From: Chlorophyllum brunneum
Taxonomy: Eukaryota > Basidiomycota > Agaricomycetes > Agaricales > Agaricaceae
Direction: 5' to 3'
Assembly: GCA_963576785.1 (NCBI GenBank)
Contig: OY756140.1
Coordinates: forward strand, 3,906,001-3,970,000
Length of the DNA: 64,000 nt
The position numbers were made by a program, and so were the translations under genes. Numbering within the stretch: the first letter of the stretch is position 1; each line of letters opens with the position of its first letter. The notes under the pieces were generated by a model. It worked only from the letters and a program-made list of their open reading frames with translations. It searched no databases and had not been told where the DNA came from. Shown in pieces: positions 37,524 through 49,424 of the stretch.

Positions 37524-40488
37524 TCAGTTGTGCATGCCTATCCCTTGGACATTGGCCCATGCATTTCAAAAAGTCAACATCGGTTATTATCCCCAAACCC
37601 AACAAACCCGACTACTCCACCCCAAAGGCATTCAGACCGATTGTCCTTCTCAACATGCTTAGCAAGTTAATAGAGAAAATGCTAGCCAAACGACTTCAAT
37701 TCGAGGCGGTGAAATTCAAGGTTCTCCACCCTCACCAACTGGGAGCCATCTGACAATGATCCACTAAGGACGTGGGACTCTTTCTAACTCACATTATCCG
37801 GGGAGCTTGGACAAAGAAGAAGAAGACATTGGTGCTTGCATTCGATGTTGCCCAATTCTTCCCCTCCCTTAACCATGACCTCCTTATCGACATACTTGGT
37901 CGACAGGGATTTCCTCCTCAAATTGCGGAGTTCTTCAATAATTACCTCAAAGAATGCCACACTACCTACCGGTGGAACAACGAAAACTCCCTGAAATACA
38001 ACGCAGCAGTGGGAGTGGGCCAAGGCTCAGCTCTGAGTCCCATTCTCTCTGCCCTGTATCTTGCCCCCCTCCTTCACATATTTGACATCCGTATGGAGGA
38101 ACACCGTGACAGATGGGACTTTGATGTCCTTTCTTTTGTAGATGATGGCACTTTAGTCATGCAATCTCTGTCCCTTGAAGGGAACGTTGAAATCCTTCAA
38201 CACATGTACTGCGTAATGGAGCAGCTTATGAATGAGTTTGGCCTTGAAATTGAACACAGTAAGTTTGAAGTCTTTCACTTCACACGTGTGAGATAGGACT
38301 CCAATCCCTCTATTGACTTAGGATTCCCACTGTTCACTGGCTGCACCCCTCTCAAGCCAAAAGCCTACTGGCATTACCTCAGCTTCTACTTCGACCAGAC
38401 ATTGACCTTCAAGAAACACATTTGCTATTACTCCGCCAAGGCAATATCAATGATCAAGATGATGAAAATGCTAGGGAACTCCGTACGTGGTTTGTCCCCT
38501 GGTAATAAAAGATTATTATACTGTTCGTGTGTCATACCAGTGGCGACATATGGATACCGACTTTGGTTTCATGACAAGTCATGGACTAAAGGGACTTGTG
38601 AAATCCTCAACAAGATGCAGCGAAGCATGGCCCTTTGGATTACTGGGGCCTTCCATACATCCCCCACTGGCAGTATCGAGTCCCTCGTGGGACTTATGCC
38701 CATCAAACTCCATCTCCAAAAGTTGGCTGAATGACAAACGTCGAGGCTTTATACGTTGGACAATGAACATGCATTGGCAAGATTGACAAAAGAGTATCAT
38801 TCTTCCCCATACCGACTTCACATCAAGAATTTCGTGGAGATTCAGAAGAAGAAGACACTTGGAGCAGTGATGGATGTTGCATGCCCCACCCCCGAGACTC
38901 GGTATATAGAACATTTTAACTCTGTTTCCAAATCTGTCTGGCCTGGATGTAGGTTACTTGACCATTTTCCCACTAATGTATCTTTTATAGGATTCAACCA
39001 GGACAGCCCCCACCTCTCAAAGACACTTTGGGACGATGTTATAACAAATGTGACAATGGACTTCAAGTCTGTTATTATCGGCACAGATGGCTTGGTCCAT
39101 CCCAACCCTAACTCACTTGCTAGCCAGTTCATGGTAGCAGCCACTATTTGATACTTAGACGGAGGAAGCTCTATCATGAAGAGACTCGGAGGAACAACGT
39201 TGACTGACACTGAACTGGTTACACAGTACCTGGAAATCACCAAGGTACTTGCCACTGACGACTATGACCAGATTGAACACATACATGTGTTTACCGACTC
39301 CCTTGCAGCCTCTCGGCTCCTACTTGATTGCTTGCCACACTCCTGCCAGCAACAGTCTATCCTTACATCGAAGGCACTCCTGACTTGGTTCAACAAGTCT
39401 GACCAACACTGCCTATCATTCTACTACACTCTGTCAAAGTATAAATATGGTATACAAAAAGCCACACATGATTGGATTCAAACAGTCGCCTGGTCTAACC
39501 AGGGTCAAAATCACCGAGTCCCTAACTCCATAGACTACTTATGCAAGAAGTTTGCCAAATGAGCTGTTCACACATGGCAAGCCATGTTTGGATTCAAAAA
39601 ATACAGTGGTAGCTCCTTCCTTCACCTCCCGGTGCGAGTAAATGGGGCCTCTGCTTTACTGTTGCACATCAAGTCCGGTCCCTGGATACAAGAATGCAGT
39701 TACCAGCCACAGCTTTTTGCAAGAGTGTGTCACGCCATCCTATGCTATGCCCCAATTGGGAAATACCGACTTCGGTTCTTCCCCAACGAGGACTTATTAT
39801 GCCACCACTGCGACAATCAAATGGTCCAGACTAGGTCGCACATCCTCTATCATTGCAACAACTTCGATCATCACTTTAGCATCGACACCATCAAGACACT
39901 AGTCAACTTCTTGCATCATAACCCTACCACATTCAGCTTCCCCCCGGAGCCTGATCGCCCTCGGTTCTGTACTGGTTCAATACCCCCGCTACATTGTCAT
40001 CAAGTCCGTCAGAGGTTTGGGTCTGCACCTGCGTGAATCCTTTTCTTTTTCTTTTTTCTTATGCTCTCCCGGTTATGGATTTCATTCCCATTTCTCTAAT
40101 CTCTCCTTTCTTCGCTTGTCTACTATTTCATATAGTTTTCATTCAAATGTCCATCATTCCCATGGTGTCTGGGCAAAAGCCCTCCCACATGCTAGTACCG
40201 TTCATTGTTCTGCCTTGTGTTTGCAAGTCGATAGTTCTTTTCTATCATTTTCTCTCTTTTACTCTCTCTCTCTCCGAATTCCTCTAATCACTTTTACTCT
40301 GTTCAACCTAGGTACCAAACATCTCTCTAGTGTATGTGCTAGATGGCATCGAGTCTCATAGAGTTAGTGTACGTTTAGTCTACTTTTCTTGCTCTGAACA
40401 TTTTGTACGTTCTATCTTTGTATGTATGTACATGCGGACTGTGTTCGAGCACCGCTATATAAATTGTTGAATTAAAAAAAAAAAAAAA
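37524..40488 (+). mobile_element. LINE copy A, 5'-truncated non-LTR retrotransposon
   Basis: A 2,965-nt 3' part of a LINE with poly(A) tail, bounded by exact 13-nt duplications. It carries the end of ORF2: reverse transcriptase (SVIIPKPNKPDYS, FDVAQFFPSLNHDLL, GVGQGSALSPILSALYL, catalytic SFVDDGT at about 38130), RNase H (IIGTDGLVHPNPN, HVFTDSLAASRLL) and a terminal Cys/His cluster (CHHCDNQMVQTRSHILYHC). The frame is broken by single stops at 37751, 38294, 38732, 39149 and 39560. The 3' UTR has CT-rich tracts and ends CTATATAAATTGTTGA plus A-run. RNase H and the C-terminal zinc cluster suggest a Tad-like clade (inference). It inserted in host DNA beside the nitrate reductase gene. Confidence 0.95.
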
Positions 40489-40501
40489 GCGGAGATGGAA
40501 G
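40489..40501 (+). repeat. Target-site duplication, right side of LINE copy A
   Basis: Exact copy of the 13 nt at 37511-37523, directly after the A-run. Confidence 0.9.
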
Positions 40502-42080
40502 ATACAGCTATGGCAAACCACTTGTTAACCGGATGGTCCTGGTTAAATATAAGTGTCACCATCATGGCAAATAGAAGAGTCAGGGTACCCCAGGGTATCT
40601 TGACCGCGACTTTGAAATGGCCTCAGAGTTTTAGAAAGAGAGCATGTACCTATGGAACTTGAAGGGCGAGGGATGCAAACCATGTAACATGGGCAGACAG
40701 TCTTCAGTTGTATGTAAGGCTATCATGAAGGTAGTACCACATAGGACAACTAGTATTCTGCTGGCTCCAGCTCGGCTTGAAAGCCCTGGCTACAATTGGG
40801 CTTGACCAAGCTCAAGCCTCACAAAACATTGAGCCCAGTCCTATAGCCAGGGATGGGGCCAAGCTCAAGCTGGCTCAAGCCCTGGCCTGTTATAAGTAAA
40901 TAGAATCTGATAATGTAATTAACATCTGTCAAAGAATTTAGTCTGAATCTACATCTATGATAAGTTCTGTAAGTTTAATGTCTAGTACATCCTCCCAAGC
41001 TGAGTCCCTATCCTCAATTTCTAACTTCTCAAGCTCCTCCTCTGTCATTGTCTTGTTGTCTGATTTATTTTCCTTGTTGCTGCTGCCCTAGCTGCCTTTG
41101 TCAGCAGTCATCATTCTCACTGTTGTCATTGTCACTGTTGTTGTCTTCACTGTTATAGTCATTGTGGTTCTGAAATGTGTTGTGTGATATATGGCCATGT
41201 AATCAGTTATGTAATAGATCCTTACTGCATTGTTTCTTTGGTAGTAGGTCATACTTTCCAACCATTATTCCAGGCACCATAGAGGTTGTTTTTGATGGTA
41301 TACAAGTAGAGTCCATCAGTGTTGCATATATATAAGTATGGTATGTATTTCTAAGCAAGTTAGAGTAGAGAGTCAATGACAGTGTCATTGGATCATGGTG
41401 GCAGGACAAGTGGTATTGCTTCTAGGAACTTGTTATAACCTCTGACATAGGTTCAAGGTTTGGAGATAACATTATTCCCTTTGTTAGTAACAAATTCCAT
41501 TTTGTTACATTCAATCTTGGGTGGTCAGTAGTAAGAACTGTCCTTGGGAAGTTCTTCAACTCCATATAGTTTGACAGGTCAATATCTAATGTGATTGGCT
41601 GCTTCCAATGTCTGAGAAAGGATTCTTGTAATAGCCTTTATCCGGGTAGGGTGGTAAGGTTGAGGTGGCAGATGGTAAAGGGGGAAAGATGCCATTTCAG
41701 GTCCTAGTGGTGGTAGTTCTGGAGTGCTAGTGTCCATTGGGGTTAGGAGGCCCAAGCCTGATAGTATGATAGCTTCAAGTATTTGCTCCATTTCTGGAAC
41801 TGTGAATATGGCTGATAACCTTATTGAGTCAATTGTATAGTTCTTGCATATTGGGATCCAGTCATTGGGTTTGATAAGCCAGAGTAGTAGTTTGGCCATA
41901 TTGTTGATCATAGTTGGGTTGGCTCTGTAGTATAAGTTGATGTTGTCATTTGTACTTTCCAAGCTGCATTCTATGTGACTAGCTCTTCAGTATATTATTT
42001 ACCTAATATTTGTCATTGAGGCTGTGCCCTCTGACTCACATTATGCATCTCCTACTCATGTATTTCATGAGCTGACTGAT
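40502..42080. other. Host border followed by old CpG-poor repeat sequence
   Basis: The first 200-250 nt still look like host DNA. From about 40760 the base usage changes: CpG is almost absent and CTCAAGC-type words recur around 40770-40890. A minus frame at 41579-41962 (127 codons) is open but unrecognised. This is probably a degraded transposon, but no domain identifies it. Confidence 0.4.
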
Positions 42081-42371
42081 TGTTGTCACTCCAATTATGC
42101 TACTAGACACCGCTGATGATATTGCAGTGTTTCAAGAGACTCTATAGTCATTACTGACTCATTATGCATAGTTATTACTTGTAGGTCTTAGGGTTTGCTA
42201 CCCAGACACTTAGTATATAAAGCAGCATGTATTCTCTTATGTTTTCTTAGACAATCTACTTGATTATTTTACCTCACTCTACTTGACTATACAGTAACTC
42301 TCTTAGTAACTTCACTGTTAACTAATCATTATATCAGTAAGTTAGATTATCCATCTGTCAGCTGGAAAACA
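42081..42371 (+). repeat. Candidate 5' LTR of the copia element
   Basis: Begins TGTTGT and ends AAACA, with a TATA-like box (AGTATATAAAG) near 42212, as in a U3-R-U5 layout, and lies about 240 nt before the gag start. The matching 3' LTR would be beyond the window, so the ends cannot be checked by pairing. The stretch after it (GGTTATGGGCCCC) may be a primer-binding site. Confidence 0.4.
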
Positions 42372-42612
42372 GGTTATGGGCCCCAGATTGCCTACTTCCC
42401 ATGCACATGACTGGCTGCAAGTGGGTTGTAGATAGGCTGATCTGACCAGTCCTGTAGAGCATGGTCTTTCTAGCCCATCCCTCTAATATGACTTGATCAT
42501 TTCATACTCTATTGAAGGCTTCCTCATATGGGTTCATAACTTGAACAGTACAGTAGTGCAGATCTTATCACCCACAAATCTGATCACTAATTAAGTCTAT
42601 TTTTAGACTACA

Positions 42613-43500
42613 ATGTCTTCTTCCATCTCTGTTGTACTTAGCTCTATTCCCATTCTCTCTGGTACTACCAATTATAATGAGTGGGCAGACCAGATGCAAG
42701 ACACTCTTGTATTGGTCTCAGCTGATGGAATGGCTGTTAGTGGCAATGAGTTTCTACTGGCACCACTGTTGCAAATACATACTCTCATTCCCACCTATGC
42801 GATTGTTCCCCTCCCTTACAGAGCAGGAGGCAATCAAACATGCTTCATGCATCTGGTTGCACCATGTAGTTTACTCAATTACCAAGAGTAAACTCCCTGC
42901 CAAAATGATCAAAGGGAACCTCCCTGACATCAACAGTATGTAGGTACACCTTTGTACTGCATATGGCCTAGAGTCTGTCTCTGGCCTCTATTCAAAATAT
43001 GTTGAGATAATTTACTTCTGTCTCCATCCAAATAAGAACCCCTCTGGCCTGATTGCTAAGCTCACTGTTCTTTATGAATAGCTTGACACTAATGGCAATT
43101 GTGCCATTCCTAAGATTATCAAAGCAATGACTCTTCTCTCCAGCATTCCAAATACCTGGAACATCATTACTCCATTCCTCATGGTAAACACCCAGATTCC
43201 AGCCATTATTTTTGCATTGGTCCGAGGAGCAATCATGAACCACTGGTCAATGCTCAAAGCAAACCAGTCAGTTAACAAGTTCTCCAGTGTGAAATCACAA
43301 GGCATGCCCAGGGGCAGCAGTAGCAGCAAGGGCAGCAGCAGCACCCTCAGCAGCAGCAGCAACAACCACAGATAGAAGGAGAAAAGAAGAAGAGACAATA
43401 CAGAGCAAGAGGCAGCGGCAAAGGCCAAGCTAATGAGGTCGATGCTGGGCAACCAGCTCTCTCCAGGAATAATACTGGGCAACTAGCCTATACAATGGAC
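42613..43500 (+). pseudogene. copia gag remnant
   Basis: Starts at an ATG (MSSSIS...) and shows the gag opening ILSGTTNYNEWADQMQDTL of copia elements. It then changes frame near 42740 and continues with AIKHASCIWL and LLSSIPNTWNIITPFL, ending in a Gly/Ser/Gln-rich stretch. Stops and frameshifts rule out a full-length product. No CCHC knuckle was clear. Confidence 0.75.
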
Positions 43501-44196
43501 TTGGTTAACTTTGGCTTTGCTAAGTTGACTACCAAACCAAAGAAGAGTACTTGCAGTCTCATCACTGAGGCATAGTCCTCTACACCTCTCCTACCTTCCC
43601 TTCTCTTGTGAATAACAAATTTTGCTGAGAAAAAAACTCAGGATCCCTGGTGCTACCTATTTCCGTATGCAGCTGCCAAGGCAAAAGCCTTGGATCTCTA
43701 TGAGAAATATATGGGAAACACTTCCCTCCCCTATCTGACCTCTCCTCCAATGGTCACCTCCATTATGGAGGTTGATGAGCTATTTAATACCACTCTGGCA
43801 GCCAAACCAGTTGTGAGCATTCTAGCTCCAACTGCCATCAAGATGGACAAGAATGCAGTGTTAATGAGATCTGAGGACAAGGACTACTCAGATAAAGCAA
43901 TAGTAGGTAAGCCAAATCTTGCTAGCTCTTCACATAAATCTGAAGATTGCTGCAGGAGTATCATATGCATTACTGATGTCCAAGGAGACTCTTGACTCGG
44001 TGTACAGAGTGCAACCTCAGCCAATGTAGACTCTTGGATAAATAGCTGGACTTCTTATGTACATAATTATGCATGATTAAATAAAACTTCAGAAATAAAA
44101 ATTTCTCCTCTGTTTTCAAGAGTGAAGAATATGTGTGAAATAACACATAGCTGCAATAGTGCATGTGGATGCACAATGAATAGGTGACCTTGTAAA

Positions 44197-44391
44197 ATGA
44201 GTGATGAATGGCTTTTGAACTCTGGTACCTCCCCCAATGTTACTTCAAACAAGAGGGATCTTGTCAATATTGTCAAAGGTTCTTTCAGATTAGCACAAAT
44301 CACAGATAGATCCACTCTTTCTATCAGATCCTATGGCACTGTCTATTTAGAGACAGAAGTAAAACTTGAGTCCAGCAAAGTTCAACAGTAG
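44197..44391 (+). pseudogene. copia protease remnant
   Basis: WLLNSGTSPNVTSNKRDL corresponds to the aspartic protease opening of copia Pol (usually W-x-x-DSGAS-x-H-x-T). The catalytic Asp of DSG is Asn here, so the protease would be dead even without the stops around it. Confidence 0.7.
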
Positions 44392-44649
44392 ACCCTGTAC
44401 CTTTGTCCAGTATATCACATACCAAAGTTAGATATAAGACTTCTCTCAACTGGATCCATCATGGATAAAACTGGTCTGATTGTAGAAATGTCTAATAGAA
44501 AGACCATCATTTGTGACATTTGTGGTAAGCCATTCCTGAGTGGATGATGTTGCCAGGGTACTTCTTTGAACTAAGTTCACTTTGTAAACATACACATCTT
44601 GCATGATAGAGATCTTTGATTCTCTTTGGCTTTGATCAACAAAAATACT

Positions 44650-45420
44650 ACATCCTATGATATCTGGCATCGAAGATTTGCACACCCATCCAATCAGGCT
44701 CTGGGTTACATGCCAAAATACACAGAATCTGTCCCAATGCTTCCATTAAAGGAATAGAAGTTTTGCCCTGGTTGTGTGCTTGGAAAGCTACCAAACCAGG
44801 CCTACCATGAGAACCTATCTTGCACATCCAAGATCCTTGAATTGATCCATTCAGATCTTCAAGAACTCCCCATTGTGTCTTATCATAAGTTCAAATGGGT
44901 TATGACATTCCTTGATAACTACTCTTTTTCTGTGCACATTTCCTTTTTGCATAACAAATCAGACACTACACATGCCTTCAAGACATATGCTGAATTGGTG
45001 ACAAACCAAACAGGCAAACACATCAAGCAGGTGTGCTCTGATAATGGAGGAGAGTACATGTCTCAGGAACTCAAGGACTACTTTGCTGAGAAAGGAATCC
45101 TTCACAAAACAAGTGTGCCACACATTCACCAACAGAATGGGTACACTAAATGTCTTAATCAAACACTTCTAGAAAAGGCACAATCTATACAACTTGAAGT
45201 GTGCCTTCCAGCTAGCTATTGGGAGTTTGTATTTGATATGCCTACTCATATCTATAACAGGACACCTATGAAGTGCCTGAAATGGGTCACCCCCTATAAG
45301 ACGTAGTTTGGAAGGAAACCTAATGTTTCTCATCTCTGAGTGTTTGGTTGTGGGGCCTATGTATACCTTCCTGATGAGGTGTAGTAAGACAAACTTGTGC
45401 CCAAATCAGAATTAATGATT
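44650..45420 (+). pseudogene. copia integrase remnant
   Basis: Contains the zinc region (WHRRFAHPSNQ...CPGC) and core: IHSDLQ (first Asp), CSDNGGEYMS (second Asp) and IHQQNGYTKCLNQTLLEKA. In the last motif the usual Glu of NGxxER is replaced by Lys. Stops interrupt it at 44757 and 45304. Confidence 0.82.
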
Positions 45421-45899
45421 TTCATTGGTTATGCAGGTGATGGCAGTAACTTCAAATTTATGTACCATCAGTGGAACAACTCTATCTTTGTCTCCTCCCA
45501 TGCTGTCTTTGATGAACTCTACTTTCCTAGATGTCCATCACAGTCTGAACAACAAGGCCAATTACTGCCTAATAATAGCAATTCAAATGATCAAGATGGA
45601 TTAAATCCTCCCTCCTCCAGAAATAGATTTGTTCCAAGACTATCCAGTCCAAGTATGCCACATATTAGACCACTACCACTGCCTCCTCATCTATGAACTC
45701 CTACTCCTAGTCCCAGAGAGCAGACTCCATTGCCTCTGCCTTCTTCCTCTTTTAGAGGATCTTTTCCCAGATTATCCTATAAGGATCCAATTCCACCTCC
45801 CTCTCCACCTATGCCATCTTGGCCTCTAGGAGAAGTTAAAGTTGAGGATGATGTTGAGGAGGCTACACCTGCACCTAATCCACATGCTAATGACTGGAC

Positions 45900-45913
45900 T
45901 TCCATACCTATTC
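45900..45913 (+). repeat. Target-site duplication, left side of LINE copy B
   Basis: TTCCATACCTATTC, matching TTCCATACCCATTTC at 46628-46642 with one substitution and one length difference. Confidence 0.75.
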
Positions 45914-46627
45914 TTTTTTTTTTTTTTTTTTTAAATCAACAATTTATATAGTAATGCTCAATTGCAGTCTGTGTGTACATACATACAGAGGTAGAACATA
46001 CAGAATTTTCAGAGTAAGAAAAGTAAAATAAATGTACACTAATCCCATGAGACTCGATGCCATCTAGCGCATACACTAGAGAGATGTTTGGTACCTAAGT
46101 TGAATGGTGGGAAGAAGAATGAGAGGAATTCGGAGAGAGAGAGAGTGGAAGAGAGAAATTGATAGAGAGAAACTATCAACTTGCAAACACAAGGGAGAAC
46201 AACAAACAGTACTAGCGTGTGGGAGGGCCTTTGTCCAGGCACTACGGAAATGATGAGCATTTGAATGAAAACTACATAAAATAGTAGACGAGCGAGGAAA
46301 GGAGAGATAGAGAAATGGGATTGAAATCCATAACCGGGAGAGTATAAGAAAAAGGGAAAAAGGGAAAAGAATTCATGTAGGCACAGACCCAAACCTCTGA
46401 CGGACTTGATGACAATGTAGCGGGGGTATTGAACCGGCATGGATACAAGGGTAATCAGGTTCCGGAGGGAAGCTGAACATAGCAGGATTATGACACAAGA
46501 AGTTGACTAGTGTTTTGATGGTGTTAATGCCAAAGTGGTGATCAAAGGTGTTACAACAATAGAGGACGTGCGACCTAGTCTAGACCATTTGATTGATGCA
46601 GTGATGGCAAGATAAATCCTTGTTGGT
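45914..46627 (-). mobile_element. LINE copy B, short 3' fragment
   Basis: Minus-strand 714-nt 3' end of the same LINE family. The T-run at 45914 is the poly(A) tail; the 3' UTR (TAAATCAACAATTTATATAG in plus reading) and the last codons of ORF2 with the Cys/His cluster follow. It lies within the copia pol gene between imperfect target duplications. Confidence 0.9.
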
Positions 46628-46642
46628 TCCATACCCATTTCT
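46628..46642 (+). repeat. Target-site duplication, right side of LINE copy B
   Basis: TTCCATACCCATTTC, the diverged partner of 45900-45913. Copia pol sequence resumes here. Confidence 0.75.
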
Positions 46643-47199
46643 GAAAGAGATCTTCATTCCTTATCTGGATATCAAGACACTAAGAAAAATTCATGATCAA
46701 ACTACTCTTCAGGTTCCACAGAAAGAAGGAAATGTCTACAGTGACCACTGACACCTGAAGGATATTCTTAGGGACTATGAAAGGTACAAACCTTTTGGTC
46801 AGCCTAGACTAGGACAATAGAATCCTTGCCAACCTAACACCCCCCCGGGTCTTGGTGATTATATTCCAGGAGAGAATGAGTATGTGCCTGACAGGCTGCA
46901 ACCTCCCCTGCCAGCACATAAGCAGAATATTGATATTGATTCGCTCATGCTTGAGCTGAGTGAAGAAGAGCTTTGCTGATTAATTTGTGAAGGTGGTATG
47001 GAGTTAATCCATTACTGCCTCTCTAAGGCCAGTGTGACTTCTCCATTGCTATAGCTGGTCCAATTTTGGGACCTTGCCAAGTTGCTGCCTACTGAGTGCA
47101 ATGAATAGCTTAAGGCATGCTTTGAAGAGCTCAATGCACTCAGGAAACACAATGTGTACAAGTTAATAGACTGCCCTACCAAGGGTATTAACATTGTTA

Positions 47200-48158
47200 A
47201 AAAGAGATAGGTCTTCAACACTAAGTCAGACAGTCATTGCCATACTCAACTAGTGGCAAAAGGTTTCTCACAGAAGAAAGGTCTTGATTATAATGAGCTT
47301 TTCTCTCCAGTTGTCTGCTACAAAACTTCTCATCTCCTGTTCTTCTTAGCAGCAGTTGAAAATTGGGAGATTGAAAGTGTTGGCATAAAAACTGCCTATT
47401 TATATGGCAATCTGGATGAAGAAATCTTCATAGAGCAACTGGAAGGATTCACACTTGGACATAATAAAGTGTGGAGGTTACAAAAAGTATTGTATAGCCT
47501 TCAGTAAGCTAGCTTGGCTTGGTGGCACATGATGACAAAGTCACTGCTTGCCATGGGTTTCAAGTGATGTCTATCCAATACTGGAGTATACTACAATTGC
47601 TGTCCGAAAACTGGCTTGATCATGATTGCTCTTGTCTACATTGATGATATTGTCTTCATGGGCAAGAAGTGCCCCTTCTATTATCAAATAAAGAAAAACT
47701 TCATGGAATGATAGGAATGTCATGACCTTGGAGAAACCACTGAGTTTCTCAGCATGACTATCTTGTGGGACCAGAAGAACAAGCAGATCTACATTGATCA
47801 AATTTCATATCTTGATAAAGTTCCTGCTAAATTTGGTGTTACTGCAAGACTGACTCAAACATCTCTTCTGGCAGGATGTGCTTTCCTATTCTACAAGGGT
47901 ACCATTGACCCTGAGTTCTGCCAGAAGTACCAACAACTTGTTGGATCCCTGATGTATCTCATGATTGGCTCATGACCTGATATTGCTTATGCCATTGTGA
48001 AACTCAGTCAGCAAATGGCTAGTCCATCAGAGAAGCATTACAAGCATGGTCTATACCTATGCTGCTACCTTCTGAGTATGAGATGCTATCACCTCATCTT
48101 TAATGGACAATCAAAGAAGTCCATTCAAGACTTCTCTGATTCTGACTTTGCAGGATGT
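47200..48158 (+). pseudogene. copia reverse transcriptase and start of RNase H
   Basis: Recognisable blocks: LVAKGFSQKKGLDYNELFSP, VGIKTAYLYGNLDEEIFIEQ, KVWRLQKVLYSLQ, LVYIDDIVFMG (YxDD catalytic motif as YIDD), TEFLSMTILW and, for RNase H, IQDFSDSDFAGC. Several stops (for example 47504, 47566 and 47974) break the frame. The sequence stops at 48158 where the chromovirus LTR starts. Confidence 0.85.
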
Positions 48159-48464
48159 TGTTACGACCTTAGTCTAAGACTTAGGTTGCAAGTCTTTGGA
48201 TAAAGACAAAGAAGTAGAGAGAAGAGTAAGGGATGATACAATTGGTGAAGTATAAGGAATACATCAAGTATTACTACACTTTATATACTAGTGGTGAGAG
48301 GTATGAATAAGAGAGCAGAGTAAAGGAGTCATAGAGGACAAATAGAACAAGTCAGTAAGAGTACAGCCATAAGGGATGAAACAAGGGGATGAAACAGATA
48401 CATAGGAATGCTGAGTATGATGGACACATAATAGGAATGTACGGTCTATCCATAGTTCATAACA
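48159..48464 (-). repeat. 3' LTR of the Ty3/gypsy chromovirus
   Basis: 306 nt that, on the minus strand, begins TGTTATGAAC and ends CGTAACA, giving the TGTTA/TAACA inverted ends of an LTR. It directly follows a polypurine tract on the minus strand and breaks the copia RNase H domain on the other side. The partner 5' LTR is expected beyond the window, so the length is not checked by comparison. Confidence 0.7.
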
Positions 48465-48467
48465 ATA

Positions 48468-48478
48468 CCTCTCTTTTT
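48468..48478 (-). other. Polypurine tract of the chromovirus
   Basis: AAAAAGAGAGG on the minus strand, three nucleotides before the LTR start. Such tracts prime plus-strand DNA synthesis in LTR retrotransposons and mark the 3' LTR border. Confidence 0.65.
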
Positions 48479-48756
48479 ACATTTATGACCTCATGAAGTA
48501 TTGTGGTCTACTTGTCATCTTGTTCTTTGTGTAAGACATTAACAAGATGTCATTTAGTAGGGCTGATCATTGGAATTCCTGACTTGTATCAACATCCAAT
48601 CCAGAAGGGAGCATGGTCTTGTCCTCCTCGAAAGAGGGCAATGGTGTGACCTTTGAAGGTGGTAGTGTCATTTGTTTCTGCCAAGACTAGGTTTTGAACT
48701 ATCTCTTGCCAGTAGTTGTTGTCAAGTTGTCCTCCTTCTTTGAGTGTGAGGTACAG

Positions 48757-49424
48757 TTAGGGTAGATTGAATATGATTGGTTTGGTGGGCCGGTCAAACT
48801 CTAGAATATGTATTAGGAGGTGGTCTACTTCATCTCTCATATCAGGTTTCATTAACTGTTTGGCTACTGATTTTTCAATTCTGTCCATTCCTTTGTCTAA
48901 CCATTCCTGTTCAATGTCTTTATTGTAGGGTGGTTTGTTGGGTAAGGTAGTGGGGGTGTATGAGTCGAGATCCATCAGTCTTTGTGCAAGTCTGTAGGTA
49001 GGGTTGTTACTGGAATCGGTGAGGTGATTTGAGTCTTTCACCCATTATGACTAGAGCACTTTGGATGCATTGCTTTGCATTGGAGTATACTAATACATTG
49101 AGATTGGTGGTTGCCTTATCCAATAGTTCCTTTATGAGTTCATGTTTTCCAGTTGACATGGCAGCTGGGAGGGCTCTGGTGGTAGTAACAAGTAGGATAC
49201 AGCTCAGGGCTTTGGCTTGGATTTGGAGGTTGTGGATAGTATGAGCAATATATGTGAGTCCTTTGGTTGTGGCAGTATAGTGTTCAATTTGGTCTTTGGT
49301 GGACTGAGTATCAAGGAGGTTGTTGAGTTCTTGTTTGAACTCTGTGTCATTGGATGGGAAGGGGGTGGGTTTGTATTTGGCATGCATGGCATGTTGTGGA
49401 GATAATTGGCAAAGTCTAGGGTGT
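48757..49424 (-). pseudogene. Open stretch downstream of chromovirus pol, function unknown
   Basis: Frames at 49424-49007 and 49041-48757 together give about 220 codons between the chromodomain and the 3' LTR, in the sense direction of the element. The upper frame runs into the LINE C insertion site and is continuous with chromovirus sequence on the other side (56302 onward). Helix-prone, with stretches such as LNNLLDTQSTKDQI and IKELLDKATTNLNVLVY. No family was recognised. It may be an accessory ORF or a long decayed tail of pol. Confidence 0.45.
49411..49424 (+). repeat. Target-site duplication, left side of LINE copy C
   Basis: AAAGTCTAGGGTGT. The last 11 nt (GTCTAGGGTGT) are repeated exactly at 56291-56301 after the A-run. 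Confidence 0.9.

Larger units (their letters stand above)
42081..48158 (+). mobile_element. Ty1/copia retrotransposon, decayed and interrupted
   Basis: Domain order gag, protease, integrase, reverse transcriptase, RNase H identifies a copia element in plus orientation. It is split at 45914-46627 by LINE copy B and ends abruptly inside RNase H (SDSDFAGC) at 48158, where the chromovirus LTR begins. Many stops and frameshifts are present, and CpG is nearly absent. The rest of RNase H and the 3' LTR should lie beyond base 64000. Confidence 0.88.

Noticed and set aside
38842..39255. Minus-strand frame inside LINE copy A (and similar ones at 60358-60597 and 63710-63943)
   Set aside because: Antisense shadow of the RNase H coding region; present wherever the LINE is present.
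48159..48464. Solo LTR inserted in copia
   Set aside because: The flanking bases (GATGT and ATACC) do not form a duplication, and a polypurine tract plus chromovirus sequence follow, so it is better read as the 3' LTR of a large element.
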